From positions 1 through 6,476 of the forward strand of contig DUUE01000304.1 in assembly GCA_012841735.1 (NCBI GenBank): a DNA stretch of 6,476 bases. The letters run 5' to 3'. The stretch comes from Bacillota bacterium (GTDB lineage: Bacteria > Bacillota > Dethiobacteria > Dethiobacterales > Dethiobacteraceae). Made by a program: the position numbers and the translations under genes. The notes beneath the pieces are model-generated. The model was not told the DNA's origin. It saw nothing but the letters and a program-made list of their open reading frames with translations, and made no database searches. Below are positions 1 through 6,021 of the stretch, one piece after another (positions within the stretch are counted from its first letter, which is position 1; each line of letters begins with the position of its first letter).

Positions 1-11
1 ATAGCAATTAA

Positions 12-557
12 TCATAAACCGCCGGATTCCCAGCGACGGCCGTTCCAGTACGACAACTCCCAGGCCATTATCACCGTTGGTTTACGTTTGTAATAAGTCT
101 CTTGCAATAAACTTAAAATATCAGTCATGGTAGCCACGGGTCTGCTTAAATAATTATAATTGGCCAGGTAATAATGTTGCCCGTCCCGGATTACCAGGAC
201 CGTGTGTGAATCCCTGATCTTCCTGGTTGCCACCGTCAATAGCCGGCAGTCAAAATTGAATGATACTGCCCAGTAGAGCGCGGCATGATAACCGTCGCAA
301 TCATCCTTCAGCGGCGGATTGCTGAAAGCTTTATCCCAGGTCGCTGCCGGTGTATCCATACTGTCAAAAAGCTTGCCCACACCGTCCTGTGTCCAGGCAA
401 ATCTTTTGTAAAGCTGCTGCATAGTGTGCCTGATTTCTGTAATTGTGGCCGGAATGTATTGCCTGTATTGGTCCAGTTTATTGCCGCTGATTTCAACTAT
501 TGAATTGCGGTGACGTACCGCGGACCAGTAATATCTCAAGTATCTAAGCCATAACAA
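12..557 (-). CDS. Transglutaminase-like (BTLCP-type) cysteine peptidase-fold protein
   Basis: This encodes 181 residues from a TTG codon. It shows the pattern of small bacterial transglutaminase-like cysteine proteinases: a candidate nucleophile in DDCDGYHAALYWA (Cys87), a His in the following strand (DSHTVLVI, His118), and a third site in YYLANYN (Asn133 or Asn135) where an Asp is more usual. The spacing fits a papain/transglutaminase core, so it may cleave or cross-link peptides, but the substrate is unknown. The C-terminal part is rich in Trp and Tyr and ends at TGA near the left edge, so the gene is complete. The N-terminal region (LWLRYLRYYW) is hydrophobic and basic, without a convincing signal peptide or full membrane span. 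The start is uncertain. TTG at 557 has no ribosome binding site nearby, whereas GGGAGG at 588-583 lies 7 bases before an in-frame ATT at 575-573, which would add six residues. The gene lies downstream of the YflT-like gene with a 148-base gap. The fold assignment rests on motifs alone. Confidence 0.6.
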   Translation of the reverse strand: MLWLRYLRYYWSAVRHRNSIVEISGNKLDQYRQYIPATITEIRHTMQQLYKRFAWTQDGVGKLFDSMDTPAATWDKAFSNPPLKDDCDGYHAALYWAVSFNFDCRLLTVATRKIRDSHTVLVIRDGQHYYLANYNYLSRPVATMTDILSLLQETYYKRKPTVIMAWELSYWNGRRWESGGL

Positions 558-582
558 AGCAATCGTTTTTAAAATTTTTCTT

Positions 583-588
583 CCTCCC
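583..588 (-). promoter_or_regulatory. Ribosome binding site GGGAGG in the leader of the transglutaminase-like gene
   Basis: On the minus strand this reads CCGGGAGGAAG. No ATG, GTG or TTG lies 5-12 bases downstream. The in-frame codon at the ideal distance is ATT (575-573), while the TTG at 557 is 25 bases away. The site therefore argues either for a non-canonical ATT start or for a chance match. Confidence 0.4.
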
Positions 589-705
589 GGTAAAGTATTT
601 CATTATCATTGTATGTCTCACTGCCTGTTGCTTCCACCCCTCCTTTCTTTGCAAAATATATTATGTTAACTAATAAACTGTTCGGATTGCACCCCAGGTT
701 AAACA

Positions 706-1119
706 TTATTGCCTGAAATTGCTTTCATCCGGGTCCAGTTCCTTTGCTTCCACTTCTGCACCGTGCCGGTGCAAGATTTCCGCTGCCTCCTCTTTGTTTT
801 TGCTGTCAGTAATATTTACCACTACCGTGTAAACATTGTCCGGCTTCGTATCCCCTCCCATGATTTTTCTTGCATCTTCTGTATTGTACAGGCGGGCGTT
901 TGTCCGGCCTTCAACAGCCAGATCGCTGCCCAGCGTCCCCCTGGCATAGTGTGGCAATTCTCCTGCATAAGCATTGCTTAAAGTGTCTATTCCCTGTGCC
1001 GGGGTTTCCCCGCTTTGATAAAAGGCAACATCCAGAAAGCCTGCTTCTCCCAGTTTCTGTATGCATTGTTTTGCCGTATCTTTTGAGCGGAAACTACCAA
1101 AATAAAGCTTCAGTTTCAT
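706..1119 (-). CDS. YflT/general stress protein 17M-like protein
   Basis: This encodes 137 residues. I chose the ATG at 1119 because GGAGG at 1129-1125 sits 5 bases upstream. A further in-frame ATG at 1131 overlaps that site and is unlikely to be used. The protein has two similar beta-alpha-beta halves. The first is KLYFGSF followed by a helix (SKDTAKQCIQKLGEAGF) and a strand, residues 2-34. The second is VYTVVVNIT followed by a helix containing EEAAEILHRHGAEVE, residues 96-125. The phrase AAEILHRHGAEV closely resembles the C-terminal half of YflT-type heat- and general-stress proteins. The linker (about 36-95) lacks the long glycine-rich segment found in many relatives. It is probably cytoplasmic and its biochemical role is unknown, as for the family. 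It lies after the ade terminator, so it probably has its own promoter, but I found no convincing -35/-10 pair or SigB-type promoter. An inverted repeat lies just upstream at 1151-1178. Confidence 0.6.
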   Translation of the reverse strand: MKLKLYFGSFRSKDTAKQCIQKLGEAGFLDVAFYQSGETPAQGIDTLSNAYAGELPHYARGTLGSDLAVEGRTNARLYNTEDARKIMGGDTKPDNVYTVVVNITDSKNKEEAAEILHRHGAEVEAKELDPDESNFRQ

Positions 1120-1150
1120 AAGCGCCTCCATGTATTACGTATTATGTTGC

Positions 1151-1178
1151 ATTGCCTTTTAGTTTTCCCGCAGGCAAT
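1151..1178. repeat. Inverted repeat upstream of the YflT-like gene (possible operator)
   Basis: ATTGCCT (1151-1157) and AGGCAAT (1172-1178) are perfect 7-base inverted arms separated by 14 bases, with centres 21 bases apart, about two helical turns. The element lies between the ade terminator and the start of the YflT-like gene. It could be a dimeric regulator site or a weak hairpin. There is no T-tract, so it is not a terminator. Chance occurrence is possible. Confidence 0.3.
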
Positions 1179-1192
1179 ATTGAGCTATACGG

Positions 1193-1226
1193 AAAAACCT
1201 GCCCCATTATGCGTTGTGGCAGGTTT
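1193..1226 (-). terminator. Rho-independent terminator of the HAD-ade operon
   Basis: On the minus strand AAACCTGCC (1226-1218) pairs perfectly with GGCAGGTTT (1203-1195) around a 14-base loop and runs into TTTTT. It begins 34 bases after the ade stop codon. A 9-bp perfect stem followed by a U-tract is typical of an intrinsic terminator and separates the operon from the YflT-like gene. Confidence 0.8.
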
Positions 1227-1259
1227 ATTGCTTTTAAACAGCTGCTGAGTATGCAGTTT

Positions 1260-3062
1260 TTAGTTTTCGTCTGTAATAAGGTCAACAAAGGAAAAGGTAT
1301 TGACATCTACCAGGCCGCGGTTTGTCAGGCGCAGGGCTGGTATGACCGGCAAAGACAAAAGTGCCATCGTCATAAAGGGTGACACCAGCATGCAGCCCAA
1401 CCCCTTCCATGCTTCCGCCAGCGCGGCAACGGCTTGCGCCACGGCTTCCACCGGTTGGTCGGACATCAGCCCTGCTAGCGGCAGTTCAACCAGGGCCAGC
1501 ACTTTGCCGTCCGCTACAGCAACCATCCCACCGCCGCACTCAGCCAGGATATTGCCTGCAAAGGCCATATCTTTATCATTCGTACCCACCACCAGCAGGT
1601 TGTGGCTGTCGTGGGCAACCGTGGAAGCAACGGCACCGGAAGTAAAGCCAAAGCCGGTAACAAAACCGACAGCCCGGCTGCCTGTACCCTTGTGCCGTTC
1701 AAAAACGGCGATCTTGGCCAGGTCCCTGTCCGCATCCTGCTGCAAATACCCGTTGTGCGGCACCATTTTGCACAGCTTTTCCTGCGTCAGCACTTGTGCT
1801 TCTTTAATTTCAATAACCCGGACAGTTACCGGACTGTCTGTGTCAGGCGCCGGAACGGCAAAATCAACTTCTGTCAGCCGCTGCTGCAGTCTGACGGACT
1901 GCCGGGCAAAAGCGGGATATGTTTGTTCCGGGAGGGAAACAAGCAGTTTACCCCCTGCCGCCACCTCCCTGCCGGCAATAAAAACCCTTTCCACTTTTAC
2001 ATCCGCCAGGTCGGAAAGAAGCGAAAAGTCTGCATACTTGCCCGGAGCAATACTGCCCAGTTCATGGTCACAGCGGAAATAGCGTGCCGTATTGATTGTC
2101 GCCATCTGCACGGCGCGGACAGGGTTCATGCCTTCCTGGACAGCACGCCGGATGACGTAATTCAGGTGACCGCGCTGCAAAATCGTTTCAGGATGGGTGT
2201 CGTCAGAACTAAGGATGGCATAAGTACTGTCTATGCCTTCCTCCGTGATGGCACGGATTGTTGCTTTCACATCGTGCCAGGCGGAGCCCTCACGCAGCAT
2301 TGCATACATGCCGCTGCGCAGCTTGGCCAGGGTGTCCTCCTTGGTAACCGATTCATGGCAGGAAGTGCAGCCTGCCGCCAGATATGCCGACAGCTCCCTC
2401 CCCCCTGCGTCCATGGCAAAATGGCCGGTAACAACTTTGCCGGCCGCCAGTGTTTCCCTGATGATGGCATGTACCCGAGAGTCTCCGGCAATCACACCGG
2501 GATAATTCATCATTTCCCCCAGCCCCACAATTCCTGGCCAGGTTAATGCCTCCCTCACCTCATCCGGGCCGATGGCGGCACCTGCATCTTCCATCCCGGG
2601 TGCAGCAGGGACGCAGGAAGGTACGGTGGTAAAGACACGCAGCGGCACTTTGCGCCCCTCTTCATGCATCAGGCGAACGCCTTCCAGCCCCAGGACATTG
2701 GCTATTTCATGTGGATCCATAAAAATAGCGGTGGTACCGTTAGGAAGCACACTGCGGGCAAAACCTGTGACACTCACCATGCTGCTTTCCACATGAATAT
2801 GGCCGTCCAGGAAACCGGGGACAAGATACATACCGCAGGCATCAACAACTGTTGTTTCCGGGCCGATGGTATGACCGGCGTCACCCACCAGGGCAATACG
2901 CCCATCCGAGGCGGCTATATCGATCCCGGGCTGGATTTCACAAGTATGTACATTGACAAGGCTGGCATTGCGGACAACCAATTGCGCCGGCTGCCGTCCC
3001 ATGGCCACTTCCACCAGCGTGTGCGACACTTCATGCAGTTTGTTCTCTTTTTGGAAACTCAC
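1260..3062 (-). CDS. ade: Adenine deaminase
   Basis: This encodes 600 residues from a GTG start, close to the usual 570-600 for bacterial Ade/AdeC. The enzyme hydrolyses adenine to hypoxanthine and ammonia in the cytoplasm, for purine salvage and nitrogen release. It is an amidohydrolase with a binuclear metal site. Visible motifs include PGFLDGHIHVESS (metal ligands His88 and His90), MDPHEIANV (115-123), the probable bridging Glu183 in GLGEMMNYPGV, TGHF (His214), CHES (His236) and SSDDTH (Asp287/288). The conserved Ade C-terminal domain follows, with VAHDSHNLLVVG (482-493), LAECGGGMV (507-513) and NRGLVDV near the end. All expected catalytic residues appear present. The GTG overlaps the TGA of the upstream HAD gene (GTGA), and GGAGG sits 7 bases before it inside the HAD coding sequence, so the two are translationally coupled. 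A terminator follows at 1226-1193. I saw no purine riboswitch in the operon leader. Assignment is very secure. Confidence 0.96.
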   Translation of the reverse strand: MSFQKENKLHEVSHTLVEVAMGRQPAQLVVRNASLVNVHTCEIQPGIDIAASDGRIALVGDAGHTIGPETTVVDACGMYLVPGFLDGHIHVESSMVSVTGFARSVLPNGTTAIFMDPHEIANVLGLEGVRLMHEEGRKVPLRVFTTVPSCVPAAPGMEDAGAAIGPDEVREALTWPGIVGLGEMMNYPGVIAGDSRVHAIIRETLAAGKVVTGHFAMDAGGRELSAYLAAGCTSCHESVTKEDTLAKLRSGMYAMLREGSAWHDVKATIRAITEEGIDSTYAILSSDDTHPETILQRGHLNYVIRRAVQEGMNPVRAVQMATINTARYFRCDHELGSIAPGKYADFSLLSDLADVKVERVFIAGREVAAGGKLLVSLPEQTYPAFARQSVRLQQRLTEVDFAVPAPDTDSPVTVRVIEIKEAQVLTQEKLCKMVPHNGYLQQDADRDLAKIAVFERHKGTGSRAVGFVTGFGFTSGAVASTVAHDSHNLLVVGTNDKDMAFAGNILAECGGGMVAVADGKVLALVELPLAGLMSDQPVEAVAQAVAALAEAWKGLGCMLVSPFMTMALLSLPVIPALRLTNRGLVDVNTFSFVDLITDEN

Positions 3063-3784
3063 TTTTTTTCCTCCCGTGTTTTTTGCGCCGTGAGTGAAGA
3101 CAGAAATGTCAACAAGTCCAAGAGGCGACCGCGCTTATTTTCATTGTCCAGTGCTCCCAGCGTTTCATCCACCAGGAAAGTATGCATGCCGGCTTTTTCC
3201 GCCGGTTCAATGTCAAACAGATATTCATTGCCGACCATCAGGCATTTCTCCGGTGCCACATTAATCATCCTGGCAATTTCCAGGTAATACATCGGGTTTG
3301 GTTTGCAGTAGTGCATTTTTTCGTAAGATGTGATCAAAGCAAAATCCTCCGGGTTCAGGCCGGCCCACTTCATTCTGTGCAAAATGGCGCTTAGCGGGAA
3401 AATGGGATTGGTGGCCAAAACAAGCCTGCATCCGCTCTGGCGCAATTTTTCCATGACATACGGCACACCGGGAAAAGGACCGATGTCTTCCTGCAGGGTG
3501 GGAAAAACGTTTTCATAGAATTCATCAATACAGGGCCAAACCTGCTCTTGCGAGTGGTCCATCCAGGTGCAAAAATGCTCAATAAAAGCATCTTTATTTG
3601 TTTTCCGGGGATCAGTATCACGGACCATGGCCCCGGTAGATGCCCATAAATTCTTACTGAAGCTTGCCGGGTCGGTGAATGCAGCCAGATGTTGTGCCAG
3701 TTTTTTTAAATAGCGCTCCAGAAAGCTGTCCATATCCACATTCAGGAGTGTGCCGTCCAAATCAAGTAAAATTGCTTCAATCAT
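3059..3784 (-). CDS. HAD-superfamily phosphatase (haloacid dehalogenase-like hydrolase)
   Basis: This encodes 241 residues from ATG at 3784, chosen because AGGTGA lies just upstream and the HAD domain begins at once (MIEAILLDLDGT). The frame stays open 27 codons further upstream to a GTG without a ribosome binding site, which I rejected. Motif I is DLDGT (nucleophile Asp8, acid/base Asp10). The cap region spans about 15-100. Motif II is the Thr125 of LATNP, motif III is Lys161 in YCKPNP, and motif IV is VGNEYLFD (Asn186, Asp191). The first acidic position of motif IV is Asn rather than the commoner Asp. Such proteins hydrolyse small phosphate esters and often nucleotides or sugar phosphates; the substrate cannot be read from sequence. 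The 4-base overlap with ade suggests a nucleotide or purine-related substrate, which is inference. The C-terminus (TREEKK) is basic and is encoded by the purine run that also provides the ade ribosome binding site. Confidence 0.88.
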   Translation of the reverse strand: MIEAILLDLDGTLLNVDMDSFLERYLKKLAQHLAAFTDPASFSKNLWASTGAMVRDTDPRKTNKDAFIEHFCTWMDHSQEQVWPCIDEFYENVFPTLQEDIGPFPGVPYVMEKLRQSGCRLVLATNPIFPLSAILHRMKWAGLNPEDFALITSYEKMHYCKPNPMYYLEIARMINVAPEKCLMVGNEYLFDIEPAEKAGMHTFLVDETLGALDNENKRGRLLDLLTFLSSLTAQKTREEKK

Positions 3785-3929
3785 ATCATCACCTGCTTTC
3801 ACTCTGCAAATTCTACATTGCCGGGGAAAGTTCCTTCCTTGTTCACAACCGCTCTTGCCCAACACCCGTTGGCCAATGCCCGGCAGAAAACCGGTATTAG
3901 GCCTTGGTATTTCCAGTAACTTCCGGCAG

Positions 3930-3958
3930 GTTGTACTACTACATTTTTCCCGCTACAA
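3930..3958 (-). promoter_or_regulatory. Candidate promoter of the HAD-ade operon
   Basis: On the minus strand TTGTAG (3958-3953), a 17-base spacer and TACAAC (3935-3930) form a weak SigA-like promoter. It uses the same DNA as the opposing rtcB promoter. It would give a leader of about 140 bases before the HAD start codon. It is weaker than its partner (-10 box matches 4 of 6). Confidence 0.35.
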
Positions 3959-3959
3959 T
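3931..3959 (+). promoter_or_regulatory. Candidate SigA-type promoter of rtcB
   Basis: TTGTAC (3931-3936), a 17-base spacer and TACAAT (3954-3959) lie about 30 bases before the rtcB start. The -10 box matches 5 of 6 consensus bases and the -35 box shares TTG. A second possible -10, TATACT, overlaps at 3959-3964. No sigma-54 promoter of the type that drives E. coli rtcBA was seen here. Confidence 0.5.
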
Positions 3960-3988
3960 ATACTTAAAAGGCTACAGGAGGGAACTTC

Positions 3989-5401
3989 ATGCTGCCGGAT
4001 CTGGTTAAAAAAGAGCAGAATGTCTATCTTGTTCAACAAAAGGGGAACATGGCTGTTCCCTGTCAGATATACCTCAAAGAAGAACTCCTCCCCTACCTGG
4101 AGGAAGAAGCCGTCGAGCAGCTGTCCGCTGCCGCCGCCTTGCCCGGAGTCTTTAAATATGTCCTGGGTATGCCCGACATCCATACCGGTTACGGGCTGCC
4201 CATCGGCGGGGTCCTTGCCGTTACGTACCCCGAAGGAGTCGTATCTGCCGGGGCGGTGGGTATGGATATCAATTGCGGTGTCAGGCTTCTCACCACCAAC
4301 CTCAGCCGGCAGGATCTGGGTCCCCGGGTACTCCAACAGCTCCTCACGGCTGTCGAAGAGCTTGTCCCTACCGGAATAGGCACCAAAAGCAAATATAAGC
4401 TGGACCGCCAGCTGAAAAATATTGTGGAAGAAGGTGTACCCCACCTTGTCAAACTGGGCCTTGCGGATGCTGACGACCTGGAAAGAATTGAAGAAGGAGG
4501 TTGCCTGGCCGGAGGCGACCTTGCAGCCTGCAGCCGGGAAGCCCAGGCCAGGATGAACCAGCTTTCCACCCTGGGCGGAGGAAACCATTTTATCGAATTT
4601 TCCGTGGTGGACCGGATTTTCGATAAGGAAACTGCTTCTTTCTTCAACTTGGCTCAGGAGCAGATTGTCATTATGATCCATTCCGGCAGCAGGGGTTTCG
4701 GCCACCAAATCTGCCAGGATTATTCCCGGGAGATGGCACAGCAGGCACCCCGTTTTGGCATCACTTTGCCCAACCGCGGTCTTGCCTGTGCCCCCATTCA
4801 GTCTGAACTGGGGAAAAGATACATGGCCGCCATGGCCTGTGCCGTTAATTTCGCCTTTGCCAACAGGCAGCTTATTCAAGCCGACGTGATCAGTGCCATG
4901 ACCAAAGTTTTGGGTAAAAAAGCGTCTCACATCAAACTGCTGTACGATGTCGCCCACAACATCGCCAAAAGGGAACACCATTTTGGCCGGGAGCTGCTGA
5001 TTCACCGCAAAGGTGCAACCAGAGCCCTGCCTCCCGGGCACAAAAACAACCCCGGGCATTTTAATGCTACCGGACACCCGGTGCTGTTGCCCGGTTCCAT
5101 GGGAACTCACTCCTATATTGCCACCGGCCTGAAGCGTGCCGAGGAAACCTTCTGTTCGGTAAATCACGGTGCCGGGCGGGTATTATCCCGCACTGCAGCG
5201 AGAAAATCCATCTCCAACAGCGACTTCCGGGAACAGATGAAGGGCATCCACTATAATGTCAGCAATTATAAGCGGATTGTGGATGAAGCGCCCCGGGCCT
5301 ATAAAGATATCCACCTGGTAGTCGATACCCTGGCGGAAATAGGAATAATTAATCTGGTCGCCAATGTCAAACCCATTGCCGTAATTAAGGGTGAGGGGTA
5401 A
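3989..5401 (+). CDS. rtcB: RNA-splicing ligase RtcB (3'-phosphate/5'-OH RNA ligase)
   Basis: This encodes 470 residues from ATG, with AGGAGG at 3976-3981 and a 7-base spacer. RtcB joins RNA 3'-phosphate or 2',3'-cyclic phosphate ends to 5'-OH ends through a covalent histidine-GMP intermediate, using GTP and Mn2+. It repairs or splices tRNA and other RNAs. Signature segments are in order: MPDIHTGYGLPIGGV (61-75), GMDINCGVRLL (91-101; metal ligands Asp93 and Cys96), LGGGNHFIE (195-203; His200), MIHSGSRGFGHQI (229-241; His231), DVAHN (His323), HRKGATRA (339-346), PGSMGTHSYI (368-377), VNHGAGRVLSR (391-401; His393 is the expected guanylylated residue) and the C-terminal PIAVIKG (Lys467). Length is normal and all catalytic residues appear intact. 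It is transcribed away from the HAD-ade operon, with no archease or RtcA gene beside it in the window. A bidirectional terminator follows about 100 bases after the stop. A very long open frame on the opposite strand is a shadow. Confidence 0.97.
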   Translation: MLPDLVKKEQNVYLVQQKGNMAVPCQIYLKEELLPYLEEEAVEQLSAAAALPGVFKYVLGMPDIHTGYGLPIGGVLAVTYPEGVVSAGAVGMDINCGVRLLTTNLSRQDLGPRVLQQLLTAVEELVPTGIGTKSKYKLDRQLKNIVEEGVPHLVKLGLADADDLERIEEGGCLAGGDLAACSREAQARMNQLSTLGGGNHFIEFSVVDRIFDKETASFFNLAQEQIVIMIHSGSRGFGHQICQDYSREMAQQAPRFGITLPNRGLACAPIQSELGKRYMAAMACAVNFAFANRQLIQADVISAMTKVLGKKASHIKLLYDVAHNIAKREHHFGRELLIHRKGATRALPPGHKNNPGHFNATGHPVLLPGSMGTHSYIATGLKRAEETFCSVNHGAGRVLSRTAARKSISNSDFREQMKGIHYNVSNYKRIVDEAPRAYKDIHLVVDTLAEIGIINLVANVKPIAVIKGEG

Positions 5402-5472
5402 AGACAGTACCTGCTCATGGCCGACCCATAAGAATTTATATCAATATTTCCCATTTAATAATAAAATGATTG

Positions 5473-5492
5473 CTTCCAGTGTAATCTGGAGG
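5473..5492 (+). other. Small hairpin in the rtcB 3' untranslated region
   Basis: CTTCCAG (5473-5479) pairs with CTGGAGG (5486-5492) as 7 bp with one G-U wobble and a 6-base loop. It stands 6 bases before the main terminator stem, so the transcript would end in two consecutive hairpins. It has no U-tract of its own. Its role is unknown and it may be chance. Confidence 0.3.
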
Positions 5493-5498
5493 GTAAAG

Positions 5499-5547
5499 AA
5501 AAGCCCCATGAGAGAGCGCTATGATTTGCTTTCTCATGAGGCTTTTT
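5499..5547. terminator. Bidirectional intrinsic terminator between rtcB and the surface-protein gene
   Basis: The arms 5499-5517 (AAAAGCCCCATGAGAGAGC) and 5528-5546 (GCTTTCTCATGAGGCTTTT) form a 19-bp stem with one C-A mismatch and one G-U wobble around a 10-base loop. On the plus strand the stem runs into TTTTT (5543-5547). On the minus strand it runs into TTTTCTTT. It therefore serves both rtcB and the convergent gene whose stop lies at 5578-5580. Confidence 0.88.
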
Positions 5548-5577
5548 ACATGTTTCCTACCTGCTACCTATTCGTTT

Positions 5578-6021
5578 TTAAGCTTCAGGGACAGGTGAGG
5601 CAAGACCATCCACGTTTATAAGCTCAATGTTTATGGTCTCACTGCCGTATCCGGAACCCCACCTGATCACCCAGGTGTAGCTGGCTTTACCGTCTTGCAA
5701 ATCGCCTGTTTCCACACTGATGTATTCAATGTACTTTAACTTGCCATCAACCGTGTCAAAGTACAGGTTGCTGCAGGGTTTCCCGTTGATCTCGGCGTAG
5801 ACTCCAGTTGTATCTACATCAAGAGGTACAGGTATGGCTACCCCTACCCAGTTGGCTCCCTGCGGCGGGTAGCTGCCCGCTTGTTCGTAGTATGGCAACT
5901 TCGCTCCTTTAGCGTCGATGGTTAATACTTTACCTTCGGCCACGAAGTTAAAGTCCAAGTCTCCGCCAATTCCACCCGGATCCTGGATCACTTCGCCGTC
6001 TACACGAACTACTTTAATCAA
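5578..6021 (-). CDS. C-terminal part of a secreted or S-layer-like surface protein (probably frameshifted)
   Basis: As a free-standing frame this gives 147 residues from a TTG at 6021, but no ribosome binding site precedes that codon and the reading overlaps the preceding frame by 8 bases. It more likely continues the upstream frame (6014-6476) after a one-base shift. The sequence is rich in beta-prone residues, Gly, Asp and aromatics and poor in charged helices. Examples are DPGGIGGDLDFNF, EGKVLTIDAKGAK, WVGVAIPVPLDVD and YTWVIRWGSGYG. This suggests one or two beta-sandwich modules of an extracellular protein. It ends in ASPVPEA, with no LPXTG sorting signal, no terminal hydrophobic anchor and no SLH repeat here. 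The stop lies 31 bases before the shared terminator. Function is not recognised; a surface location is inferred from composition. Confidence 0.5.
   Translation of the reverse strand: MIKVVRVDGEVIQDPGGIGGDLDFNFVAEGKVLTIDAKGAKLPYYEQAGSYPPQGANWVGVAIPVPLDVDTTGVYAEINGKPCSNLYFDTVDGKLKYIEYISVETGDLQDGKASYTWVIRWGSGYGSETINIELINVDGLASPVPEA

Noticed and set aside
660..705. Terminator after the YflT-like gene
   Set aside because: Only imperfect AT-rich pairing (TGTTTAAC with GTTAACA) is present, with no GC-rich stem followed by a U-tract. Read-through into the next gene remains possible.
1157..1268. Near-identical TTTTAGTTTTC strings at 1157-1167 and 1258-1268 as a direct repeat
   Set aside because: They are short and low in complexity, with no flanking similarity. 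Chance in T-rich DNA is sufficient.
1602..2546. Long plus-strand open frames (up to 314 codons) across ade
   Set aside because: They overlap conserved Ade motifs on the minus strand, carry no recognisable domain of their own, and overlap one another in several frames, which marks them as shadows.
3785..3865. N-terminal extension of the HAD protein by 27 residues to a GTG
   Set aside because: No ribosome binding site precedes the GTG, the added residues are Cys/Arg-rich and unlike HAD N-termini, and the ATG at 3784 has AGGTGA upstream and begins the domain directly.
3785..3988. Purine riboswitch upstream of the HAD-ade operon
   Set aside because: I looked for the conserved junction and loop sequences of the purine riboswitch on the minus strand and did not find them.
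3953..5167. Open frame of 404 codons on the minus strand, antisense to rtcB
   Set aside because: It lies opposite a fully intact RtcB with all catalytic motifs, starts at a GTG with no ribosome binding site, and its residue pattern is what GC-biased third positions of rtcB would give on the opposite strand.
5391..5621. Small plus-strand open frame after rtcB
   Set aside because: It runs straight through the bidirectional terminator stem and into the antisense of the convergent gene, with no plausible start signal.
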